Origin: a virus
Virus record (IMG/VR): IMGVR_UViG_3300042559_001852
Location: 1 to 39,770 of that record
Reading direction: 5' to 3' (one strand)
DNA: 39,770 nt
The position numbers and the translations under genes are program-made. This document shows, in pieces, positions 22,435 through 31,253 of this stretch. Position 1 is the first letter of the stretch. The number at the start of each line of letters is the position of its first letter. The notes beneath the pieces are model-generated. The model worked only from the letters and a program-made list of their open reading frames with translations. It had not been told where the DNA came from and did no database searches.

Positions 22435-25400
22435 TATGACAGCGCCAGTACTCTAAGATCTTTAAGGCGAGGTACTAAGTTGTAAGAGTTTGCAAGAAGT
22501 ACAATCTTCACTGCAAAGTACTTATAGTTAGTGTAAAGCGCACCATCTGGATCTTTATAGTTGATTGTATCGCCATTCATGTAAGCGCCGAGACCATTTC
22601 CAAGAGTAGTAGTACCAAGCTGATACTCGAATTCACGGTAATCTTCGCGATTAACAGAAGATGAAGTCGAATCGGTTTCAGGTTTAATATACATTCTTGT
22701 CCATTCAACTTCTTTAAAGTTTCTTGGATCGGTAGAAGATAAGAACTTAGTATACACACGAATATCTGTACTCGTTGGTTTATATGCACCAAGAAGAATA
22801 CGAATATCTTCTGCATCCATACCATCTGCAAGTTGTATCATTCTCGAGACGTACTTGGCATCAGCATCACCGAGGCCTATTCTTTCATCAGCGTCTGTTG
22901 CGGTATTATTTACCATGTACTCGCCAATCATGACGGTAGAAGCTTCAAGGTTAATAAGCGGTGAAGTGTCTTTTGTAGTTGTAGAAGTATTTAACATATC
23001 TACAGTTAAGGTAAAAGAAGCAGTTCCCGTATTATTACTTCTACTCTGAATAACGTAAGAATCATTAGTTAGATAGTTTGTAGCGTTAAAGGATAGGTCA
23101 CGGGCGGCTGTTGCGGTGCCGTTATAAAGTTTATCTGCGGCGAGTGTAGTACGAGTCTTTGAGAAGTTTGCTCGACTAATCATTGGCTGCATGTAGCTTA
23201 TGTTTAGATCATCGACACTTGTAACCGTTACAGTGGCACCAGAGGTTTCACCACGAAGAGTATTTGCTGCAGCAAAAATGAATCCAGCTTTTGCAGTTGA
23301 TCCTTCAAGGATCATTTTTGCTGGAGCATTCGCATTGAAGTAAATAAGCTTACCGACTGGAGACGTATAATGTTCTGCAAGAGCAGATACAGAATAACGC
23401 GATGGCTCAAAGAGAGTCATTTGTGTGTCGCTATTGATCGTTTTGATTTTAAGCGTTTGGTAAGATGATCCGTTATAAGTAACGATATGACTATTCACAC
23501 TGTAATCAGATGTAAACGTTGTAGCCGAACCAGTTACGATATTGTTTCCTTCGACGAGTGTTACTGTACCTGTAAGGTAAGAACCCTTTTCAATGAAGAC
23601 TTCTTCAGAATCAGCAAATGTTCCAGTAAGATTAGAGATCGTAAAGAATTCGTGATTATCATTTGTTAAGGTGACATCACCAGAAGCAGCACTAAATCTT
23701 GCAGCATAAAGTGTAAACTTTAAGTTTTCATTCTGATAAGGAGTCCAAGTTCTTGCGTTTGTAGAAGTAAATAGAACGCCAGCGTTTGTATCTGCAACAA
23801 CCGCAACGTTTGTATCGACGTCTCTTTCACCTGTGCGAGATATCCATACTAGATAATCTGGATCGTTGCCATCTGGCGCAATTACAACCGCGTATTCAGT
23901 ATTCGTACGAAGTGCGACTGGTGCTTCAAATGTTATTGTAGTTGCTGTCAGCGCGTTTGAAGCAGGAGTAACTGTTCCAGCATTTACTTGACTTGCTTTG
24001 AGATAAACCGAAGCAAAAGGTAGAGCAGGACCAGTTGGGAATCCGTTTTGCACTTCTCTGATTTGAATGCCTACGCCTTTACCAGCTCTGCTTTTTTTCG
24101 CAAAGTATAGATCAAGCTTAGTAATAAACACGTTAGTGTCTGATGAAGCATCTGGATCAATGATGAAAGTTTGTGCAAGCGGGTCTGAACCTCTACCGCG
24201 ACTTTCTGTAGTAATAGTAGTATCAAGATCAAACTGTGGAGGAATTGTCGTAGTTGACAAATTCGTCTTAGTTACTGCAAAGTTGAAAGCGCTGTAATTC
24301 GTCGACGAATAAGAAGTAGCAGCATCTTTATCTGCGATGTCTGTTACGTCAAGAATTTCAAGCTTTCTGTCGCCGACAAAGAACGTATTTGCAGGAATTT
24401 TAAACACTGCTCGTAATACACCATCAGAATCAGATAGAATAACTCGAGGACTTCCATTAAATGCTTGTGTACGTGCAACGATAATACCATCAGCAAGTTG
24501 TTCAGCATCGGCATCAGCTCCGTTCACCACATGGTTATTGACATCAACTCCATCAAAAAAGAAAAAGAATCGAGTATTTGGACGCAAGCCTACAACACGA
24601 ATCTGAATTTGGCGGCTTCTCATGTAAGGAAGGAAGTTTACATCAGTAACAAAATCGCCAAGATTTTGAGTAGTCGCTTCACCAGTGCCAACTTCAAGCT
24701 CAGTTGTAGTAATCTCAGTCACTCTTCTTGTAAGTTGAGTGCGTTGAGTTGTGGTAAGTGGTACTACTTCACTGAGTGCTTCTGTAAATTCAATGAATGG
24801 TGTTGCCAAATCAGTTTCAAAATTAATTGCAGGAGCGCGAACTGTATCTGGGCCAGTGTCATATGTAGGGTTGATTTGCATCTTACCAACATAATTATAG
24901 AAACTAGTGGTGCAGTTCTTCAGGGCAGTAGCGTATGGCTGAGAAGCCGAATCAAGTACGTAATCGGTCTTATTCAGAGTTACTGCTTTGTTCGCAAACT
25001 TTGTAACGTTTGTTCCAGTAGAATACTTTAAACCAAGATTATACTGACGAATCTTTGGGGTAATATTGTCTAAAGTCGTATCAATAGCAGCAGCAAATTC
25101 CCCACCGTTTACATCGGCTAAGAACAAATTCTTGAAGTTATCGACGAAGATACCGTTTTTAAATCTATCAGCACCAGATGAATCTGTAACAAGAAAGTCT
25201 TTTGCTTTATTCTCGAGAAGGGATAGTGATGTATAGTATTCAAGATTTGAAATACGCTTATCAATCCCACCAATATCTTTCATTGTGTATCGACGGGTTT
25301 GGTTTGATTCAATCGACACACCATATTCAGGCTTACCGATTCTATTTGCGCTGTTTGTATCAAGTGTTGGGAACGGCGGAACATCTAAACGTGCTAGCAA

Positions 25401-27893
25401 CATACCCTTCGTTGGTTCTGGTGGATACGAAGAATTTTCTGCTGGTACACCTTTTACAAGCTCAAAATCACCATTCTGATCAATAACAAGAAGATCTTTT
25501 CTGCTTAGGTAATAAGAATACTTCGTATTAATCTTTTGTCTTGGGGCAGGGAATTCAAGATTTGCGAATGTTTCAGTGATCACGGGGTTAATCGTAGCAC
25601 TTGATGCTGTTTCAGAATATGCTGCAGTGTTTGAAGCGTATGGACGAAGATCAATTACGTCTCTGAGATAGTACTTATTGCCGTCAGCTGCAGTGTAGGA
25701 TGGAATGCTTTCTGTACGAATAGCATTTGCTGGAAGCACAGTTGATGCATCATCAACTGGATAACTATCAACCGCAAAGAAGTGACCAACCGAGTCGCCT
25801 TTCTTAAAGACTTTTGCTTTTACAATAAGCTTATCATTAGCACCGACAGTAAATGTTTTCTTTTTTCTAATTCTTGACAGACCATAATAATCATCATACT
25901 GATTTGTAAGCAGATCAAATTGTGTCGATACATTGTTAGTTGCGCTGCCGTCTGTAGCGTTTGTTTCAAGAGTAGCCCAAGCAGTTGCGCTTGTGCCTCT
26001 CCAAACACCTTCAATTGAATATACATCTGGCAGACCCAATGAATAGTTACCAGTTACACCACTCGTGTTTGTATTTGCCTGAACTTTTACATACACTGTT
26101 CTAAGTAGTTTGTCGTCAAATGCAACTGGCGTTCTTTGCGCATTATAGTAAATTGAAACCGGCAAAGATGTAGCAGGATTCTTGACTAAATTAACAGTGA
26201 TAGTGTTTAAATTTGAATCAAGCGTAGCAGAAGAAATTTCTAAAATCTCAGCATTTGCAACCACAACTCCTGCTGCAGCCTTAGCACTAATTATGAAGTC
26301 AAGAAGATCATCACTTGGTAGTGCCCCGCTTGCGTAAGGGAAGATGTCAGCTGTACTAAAGCTGAACGTATTTGTAGTAATTGTGATATCAGTTGATGTT
26401 CTGTAAATAAAGCTAGTTTCGGTTTCATCTACTGATTTGATAAATGACTTACCGATTGGGAAAAATAACTTATTGAATGATGCATCAACTAAGACTGCAT
26501 TGCCTCCAACGAGAGTAACGGTAGCACTGCCAAGAGCCGATGTAATTGTACGAGTGTCTTTAAATGAATATCCAGATCCCATCTTTACAGCAAAGATGTA
26601 AAGGCGATATGCTGATGCGCTTTCCTTCGTAACAGAACGCACTCGAGCAGTACCAATAGTAGTACCACCGGTGTTCTTGAGATTTACCTGCTCAAACGTT
26701 GTAAAGTCAAATCTACCAGTGTAGCTTGTGACGTTAACATACATTCCGTAGTTCGTATTAATGTCTTGGTTCTCAACGGTACTGAAAGTATTTGCTTCAT
26801 CGATTGGAAGCTTAATCTCATTAATAAGTTCAACACGTTGGCCATCAACATACGCGAGTCCTGCACTAATATACGCATTAATATTGGTTGGCGTAACAGG
26901 GTCTCTATCAGATCTAATCTTAAACTTCGAGACTACGTAATCACCTGATTCTTCTGCAGTACGACGCTCCATTTCTTTTTCAATAGTGCTGTACTGAGTT
27001 TGTAGTCGACGACGTACTACTTTACCATTTGCATATTCTTGAATAGCAAAGAATGTTTCATCTGCCTTTGCTTCTGCAATGGTTTTAACCACGAGAGAAG
27101 GTGTTAATTGTAAGCGATCAGCGCCAGGAGCATTAAAGTTGTTGAAGCCATTTGCGTTGTCGAGTAAAGACGAATCCTCATTACTGTCAACAATGCTTTC
27201 AATTGTCTCAAATCCTACAACTAAACCATCAGGTGCGCTTGAATATTTTGATACAATCGTAAGAGCATTCTCGAACCGAATGAAGTGACCCTTTTGGTAA
27301 ATAATACCTTCACCACATCTTACACCATAACCGGTTCCAATTGGATTTGTATCAACAGTTGTTGGAGCAATAGTAACAAGATGAAAATCTGTAACATAGT
27401 CGCCGCTTGCATCTGCTGCCTTCAGCTGAATTTCTTCACCGGCAGCAAACGTTTTCACGTTAGTATTTGCTACAACGTTACCCTTTGTGTATTTTAAGAA
27501 AAGAGTACTTAGGTTTGGTGACTGGGATTCTAGACCATACTCGGTAGCAATAATGATAGCTTCAACGCCGGTTTGCTGGCCAACTGCTTTCATGCCAACA
27601 TACTGATTGACATCAGTTGATACTTCTGCACCAGACGTATTTTTAGCAATATCAAGAACTTTAGCGTACGGAAGTTTTCTTTCTTCAACAAAGTTACCAC
27701 CCTGAATGATGGTACCCTCAGTCAGAATGTTATCACCGAATCTTTCAATTTGATTCTGAAGAATAGTTTGTAGTTGTGTAAGTTCACGAGCTTGCACCGC
27801 AACTGCAGGCTTAAACAAAACCCTATGAAAGTTTTTTGCTTCATCAAAATCGTCAAAGTACGGCGATTGATTAAAGTCGGTGTTAAGACCCAT
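22434..27893 (-). CDS. DUF4815 virion structural protein, 1819 aa
   Basis: ATG at 27893 with AGAGGTAAG upstream, 15 bases after gp8. The N-terminus (FDDFDEAKNFHRVLFKPAVA, VQARELTQLQTILQNQIERF, then EGTIIQGGNFVEERKLP) is the hallmark of DUF4815, found in large structural proteins of T4-like marine phages. The rest is a chain of beta-rich domains. It includes RQIQIRVVGLRPNTRFFFFF and a receptor-like segment with DPLAQTFIIDPDASSDTNVF, and ends VPRLKDLRVLALS. It lies where T4 has gp9/gp10/gp11, after gp8 and before the fibres. It probably replaces these as the large peripheral baseplate or fibre-connecting protein, which is an inference from order. Its length of over 1800 residues makes it the largest gene here. 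Confidence 0.82.
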   Translation of the reverse strand: MGLNTDFNQSPYFDDFDEAKNFHRVLFKPAVAVQARELTQLQTILQNQIERFGDNILTEGTIIQGGNFVEERKLPYAKVLDIAKNTSGAEVSTDVNQYVGMKAVGQQTGVEAIIIATEYGLESQSPNLSTLFLKYTKGNVVANTNVKTFAAGEEIQLKAADASGDYVTDFHLVTIAPTTVDTNPIGTGYGVRCGEGIIYQKGHFIRFENALTIVSKYSSAPDGLVVGFETIESIVDSNEDSSLLDNANGFNNFNAPGADRLQLTPSLVVKTIAEAKADETFFAIQEYANGKVVRRRLQTQYSTIEKEMERRTAEESGDYVVSKFKIRSDRDPVTPTNINAYISAGLAYVDGQRVELINEIKLPIDEANTFSTVENQDINTNYGMYVNVTSYTGRFDFTTFEQVNLKNTGGTTIGTARVRSVTKESASAYRLYIFAVKMGSGYSFKDTRTITSALGSATVTLVGGNAVLVDASFNKLFFPIGKSFIKSVDETETSFIYRTSTDITITTNTFSFSTADIFPYASGALPSDDLLDFIISAKAAAGVVVANAEILEISSATLDSNLNTITVNLVKNPATSLPVSIYYNAQRTPVAFDDKLLRTVYVKVQANTNTSGVTGNYSLGLPDVYSIEGVWRGTSATAWATLETNATDGSATNNVSTQFDLLTNQYDDYYGLSRIRKKKTFTVGANDKLIVKAKVFKKGDSVGHFFAVDSYPVDDASTVLPANAIRTESIPSYTAADGNKYYLRDVIDLRPYASNTAAYSETASSATINPVITETFANLEFPAPRQKINTKYSYYLSRKDLLVIDQNGDFELVKGVPAENSSYPPEPTKGMLLARLDVPPFPTLDTNSANRIGKPEYGVSIESNQTRRYTMKDIGGIDKRISNLEYYTSLSLLENKAKDFLVTDSSGADRFKNGIFVDNFKNLFLADVNGGEFAAAIDTTLDNITPKIRQYNLGLKYSTGTNVTKFANKAVTLNKTDYVLDSASQPYATALKNCTTSFYNYVGKMQINPTYDTGPDTVRAPAINFETDLATPFIEFTEALSEVVPLTTTQRTQLTRRVTEITTTELEVGTGEATTQNLGDFVTDVNFLPYMRSRQIQIRVVGLRPNTRFFFFFDGVDVNNHVVNGADADAEQLADGIIVARTQAFNGSPRVILSDSDGVLRAVFKIPANTFFVGDRKLEILDVTDIADKDAATSYSSTNYSAFNFAVTKTNLSTTTIPPQFDLDTTITTESRGRGSDPLAQTFIIDPDASSDTNVFITKLDLYFAKKSRAGKGVGIQIREVQNGFPTGPALPFASVYLKASQVNAGTVTPASNALTATTITFEAPVALRTNTEYAVVIAPDGNDPDYLVWISRTGERDVDTNVAVVADTNAGVLFTSTNARTWTPYQNENLKFTLYAARFSAASGDVTLTNDNHEFFTISNLTGTFADSEEVFIEKGSYLTGTVTLVEGNNIVTGSATTFTSDYSVNSHIVTYNGSSYQTLKIKTINSDTQMTLFEPSRYSVSALAEHYTSPVGKLIYFNANAPAKMILEGSTAKAGFIFAAANTLRGETSGATVTVTSVDDLNISYMQPMISRANFSKTRTTLAADKLYNGTATAARDLSFNATNYLTNDSYVIQSRSNNTGTASFTLTVDMLNTSTTTKDTSPLINLEASTVMIGEYMVNNTATDADERIGLGDADAKYVSRMIQLADGMDAEDIRILLGAYKPTSTDIRVYTKFLSSTDPRNFKEVEWTRMYIKPETDSTSSSVNREDYREFEYQLGTTTLGNGLGAYMNGDTINYKDPDGALYTNYKYFAVKIVLLANSYNLVPRLKDLRVLALS

Positions 27894-27908
27894 TATTACT
27901 TACCTCTA

Positions 27909-29990
27909 TTAAAATTCGATGACAAGTTTAATTCTTTCAGTTTGATCAGCGTCTCGAGTAATTGGCGCAAAGTTTTCAACATACATAATTTCGCCACTAC
28001 CATCTACTAATTTATTCTTACTTGAATCAATACCAGTCAATGATGCAATTGCTTGTGATGTTTGACCCTTAAAGCTATTTATGGTGTTTGTCTCGTCATC
28101 ACTTAAAAGAAATGCACTATGTCCACCTGTTACCGCAATGGTACCAGTAGTACCGGTGATATCTACTTCGTGCACAACAGCTACAGCTGTCGCATCTAGA
28201 GTGTTATCATAGTCTGTTACGGTCGCAGTCGCTCCAGATGTTAAACCTGTTACAGCGTTGTTTACTGTAAAGTAGCTTGTTGGAGAAGAAATAGTTAAGA
28301 TGTTTGTATATCTAGCAACAATTGTACCGGTTGCGGTAATAGGACTATTGTTCTGCGATACGATTTCGCCGTCAACAAACGCATACGCAGTGTCAATACC
28401 CTCAAGTCTTAATTTGATTACATTTGTTGAGAGAGTTTGTGATAATCCAGATTGCACAACTGTCTCATCTTCAATAAATCCACCATACGCTGGAAGGCCT
28501 GCGTCAATGACTTCTACTTGATAAATGTCTCTTTGGTCAAATGTTTCGAATGAACGATCAATTGATTCTATCAGAGCTGTGCCGCCTGTAGTGCCACCAA
28601 TGATGATTGTGTTATTTGATCCTACTGCAGATGTTTCGAAGAACCCGCGAATATCAGTTAGAGACACTGTATTTGCAGAAACGCCGGTAATTGTTGCATA
28701 TGCTCCGGTTGATTCCTGGCTTATTATTTCTCCGACTTGTAATCCTGTAGATGCGGCGGTTGTAGTAAGTTGTAAATCTCCGTTTTTAAATAATGGGTCT
28801 TTAATAAGGGAAATTTTTCTATAATCGTTTTCAACCGGAATCGTGCCAGATTCGGATCCAGCAAAGGCAACTGATATACCAACTTTGCTTGCATAAAGTT
28901 CGTTGATTATATCGCCGCCATGGCCTTTTGGTGGAGAAATAACTGCTCTAGCTACGGCAGAGGTTGTAGTCGCGACCGCAGTTGTTCCGGTATTTCCAAC
29001 TACTTCGACTGACGTAAAGGTATAATCTGAACCTCTGTTAATAATTTCAATGCTTGATATCGATCCATTATCAGTATTAACAACTGCTCGAGCTTTTGCG
29101 TTTGAACCATCTCCGCCAATAAAAACACGAGGAGCAATGATAAAGGTACTTGTTCTGTTTGGAACCGTTTCAAATGGATGGTCAATAACGATAGTACGTT
29201 CGCCGCCGGTTGTAAAATAGTCAATGATTGTTCTTATTTCACCATCACCTGGCCCGCTATCAATATAGATAGAGCAGTTCTCGTAAAAGCTATCATTTGC
29301 AGAAAGTGTTATATCAGAACTTTCAATCGTATAATAAAGTGGATCACCTCCAAGAGATGAGTCTTTAATGTTGCCTGTTGCATAACTACGGTAAGAAGAC
29401 CCACCATTTTCTACAATAATCGTATCAATTGATCCTGACACCGCGTTTGCAGTTACGTCTGCGTTAATGAATACTGGTGCGTAATCATTTGTAGCAAATT
29501 TAAACCACTGAGATGCAGTGATCGTATACATATACTTCCATTGGTATCCATCAGCGGTAACATAAAAATCGTCATCTGGAGCGGTTTCAGACCGTCTTGG
29601 TTGTGAAGTTGAAGCAGCTCCACCATTATTGTTTAAACACTTAAACACATGGTATTCGTTTGCTTCTTGCGATATCACATAAAAATTAGTTAATTCAAGA
29701 TTTGCCGTCTGGGTGTCATACATGTCATAGACAGTACCAGATATCCATTGTACATTTCGAATCATATGCACAACATCAGAACTTAATACGTGCTTACCAA
29801 AGATTAATTCGTCATACATTTCATAATGCGCAGCTGAAACACTATTCACTGGTGTCGGCGGAAGTGAATCACTTGGAAAAGGAGTGTTCCTATGCGCACC
29901 AAGATAATAAATAGTGTTCTGCGGTTCTGTTAAAGATTCCACAAACTGTTTAGCAGAATGAGTTCTAAACTTATTAGTAATCAGTTTCAT
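27909..29990 (-). CDS. gp8: Baseplate wedge subunit gp8, enlarged, 693 aa
   Basis: ATG at 29990 with AAGGACAA upstream. The N-terminal region (KFRTHSAKQFVESL, then FPSDSLPPTP, DVVHMIRNVQWISGTVYDMY, EYHVFKCLNN, TADGYQWKYMYTI) and the last 28 residues (SGEIMYVENFAPITRDADQT) match T4 gp8, whose C-terminus has GEMIYMENRPPI followed by DQTEEINILF. T4 gp8 has 334 residues; this one has 693. The extra roughly 350 residues lie between the two matched parts. They are beta-rich units (GSISSIEIINRGSDYTFTSV, LQVGEIISQESTG, VIGGTTGG-type segments) like those in the 1138-aa wedge protein. gp8 is a dimer in each wedge that links the inner baseplate to the periphery. The insert probably makes an added outer domain. 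Confidence 0.88.
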   Translation of the reverse strand: MKLITNKFRTHSAKQFVESLTEPQNTIYYLGAHRNTPFPSDSLPPTPVNSVSAAHYEMYDELIFGKHVLSSDVVHMIRNVQWISGTVYDMYDTQTANLELTNFYVISQEANEYHVFKCLNNNGGAASTSQPRRSETAPDDDFYVTADGYQWKYMYTITASQWFKFATNDYAPVFINADVTANAVSGSIDTIIVENGGSSYRSYATGNIKDSSLGGDPLYYTIESSDITLSANDSFYENCSIYIDSGPGDGEIRTIIDYFTTGGERTIVIDHPFETVPNRTSTFIIAPRVFIGGDGSNAKARAVVNTDNGSISSIEIINRGSDYTFTSVEVVGNTGTTAVATTTSAVARAVISPPKGHGGDIINELYASKVGISVAFAGSESGTIPVENDYRKISLIKDPLFKNGDLQLTTTAASTGLQVGEIISQESTGAYATITGVSANTVSLTDIRGFFETSAVGSNNTIIIGGTTGGTALIESIDRSFETFDQRDIYQVEVIDAGLPAYGGFIEDETVVQSGLSQTLSTNVIKLRLEGIDTAYAFVDGEIVSQNNSPITATGTIVARYTNILTISSPTSYFTVNNAVTGLTSGATATVTDYDNTLDATAVAVVHEVDITGTTGTIAVTGGHSAFLLSDDETNTINSFKGQTSQAIASLTGIDSSKNKLVDGSGEIMYVENFAPITRDADQTERIKLVIEF

Positions 29991-29999
29991 TTATTGTCC

Positions 30000-31253
30000 T
30001 TACGCCATCGCTACAGTTCTGCTTGCTTCAATCATGGATGTACCGTCTGAAATGAATTCAATTACAAACGTTCTTGCTGTTGTTGTACCAGTTGCGAGTG
30101 TGCCAGTTGTCTTAAATCCTGTTCCGAAAGTAATAGTATAAGAAGTAGTACCACTCGTTAGGATAATGACTGATGCTCGAGAACCTGCAGGAGCTACGGT
30201 TGTAGTAAATGTTGCGGTGGCAGTCGGTGTTACTTTTACCGCAGTATTTGTTCCAAGCGCCATTGCAGTAGTACCGTTTGCATGAGCGGTGTAGCCGCCA
30301 TAGATCTGTTGACTGGACTTAATATTACCTACTACGTCAAGCTTCTCTGTAGCAGATAGATTATTAACACCGACGTTACCTAAGAAATAACTAGGAGCAG
30401 TGCCACCAGCATAGAAGTTCCATGATGTGCCCCCGCCTGTCGCAATTGGGTTATCACTACGAACGCCAAAGGTTGTTTTTCCAGTCACAATAGTTGAAGC
30501 TGTTGGTCCAACCACATACACACCGTAGTTATTATTTGCGCCTATTAACGCATTCGAAATAAAGCCATATTGATTTGTAACTGTTGCTGCTGCTCCAATT
30601 GTTCCTCCCGTAGCTCCGTAATGGGCTAATGTCGGAAGAGTAAAAGCAGAGTTTGCTACAGTTGGAGAAGTTCTAAATCCATATGCTGCAGTGGTTACAT
30701 CACTTTCAATTTCAGAAGTTAAATATGCGCCGTACGAAGTCGCGCCGCCAGTAATATCTTTGCGAAGATACAAACCAACTGTGGCAGCTGCAGCGCCTCC
30801 AAGTCCAATTCCGCCATCCTGTCGCACTGTTAATCTTGTAGCAAGAGTACCTGCATTCCTCGTGCTAATATTTATGGAACCATTTTCTGCAGAGCCTGTT
30901 ACGGTTGTAGCTTCAGCCCAAATTTGAACATAGTCTACTGCAGCACCAGCACTGTTTTTACCTCTAAAAACTATATTACCGATATCATCTCCATTTGCTG
31001 GAGAAGCGCTGTTTCGATAGAACACAATATCGGGCGCGCCAGTTGCACCAGCGTCTGTACTTGTCACTACGAGAGCATCACTCGCCGAAGATGTTGTAAA
31101 GGTGAATGAACCGTTACCAACCATACTTTTTAATTCAGCAGATGTGATCTGCTTTTCGGTATTTGCGCTTACATCGTAAATTATGAATGAGTCCGTCGCA
31201 GCTACATCAGTACCTACGATAGGCGTTAATTGGCTTATTGTCGTATTTGCCAT
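30000..31253 (-). CDS. Fibre-like structural protein inserted between wedge genes, 417 aa
   Basis: ATG at 31253 overlaps the stop of the 1138-aa gene (TAATG). The N-terminus MANTTISQLTPIVGTDVAAT continuing to FIIYDVSAN is a common virion-attachment opening in phage fibres. The body has NGSINISTRNAGTLATRLTV and other Gly/Ala/Thr-rich strands, then SATEKLDVVGNIKSSQQIYG, which resembles the 'LDVVGNI' units of fibre shafts. The C-terminal 80 residues form a beta domain (TFTTTVAPAGSRASVIILTS, ARTFVIEFISDGTSMIEASR). In T4 nothing lies between genes 7 and 8, so this is an extra gene in the wedge operon. It may be a short side fibre or a decoration. A specific family cannot be named. Confidence 0.75.
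   Translation of the reverse strand: MANTTISQLTPIVGTDVAATDSFIIYDVSANTEKQITSAELKSMVGNGSFTFTTSSASDALVVTSTDAGATGAPDIVFYRNSASPANGDDIGNIVFRGKNSAGAAVDYVQIWAEATTVTGSAENGSINISTRNAGTLATRLTVRQDGGIGLGGAAAATVGLYLRKDITGGATSYGAYLTSEIESDVTTAAYGFRTSPTVANSAFTLPTLAHYGATGGTIGAAATVTNQYGFISNALIGANNNYGVYVVGPTASTIVTGKTTFGVRSDNPIATGGGTSWNFYAGGTAPSYFLGNVGVNNLSATEKLDVVGNIKSSQQIYGGYTAHANGTTAMALGTNTAVKVTPTATATFTTTVAPAGSRASVIILTSGTTSYTITFGTGFKTTGTLATGTTTARTFVIEFISDGTSMIEASRTVAMA

Noticed and set aside
28076-28083. CATAAATA (28076-28083) and similar variants near 30871 and 31518 as late promoters
   Set aside because: They are one base off consensus, inside coding sequence and over 180 bases from the next start, so not distinguishable from chance.
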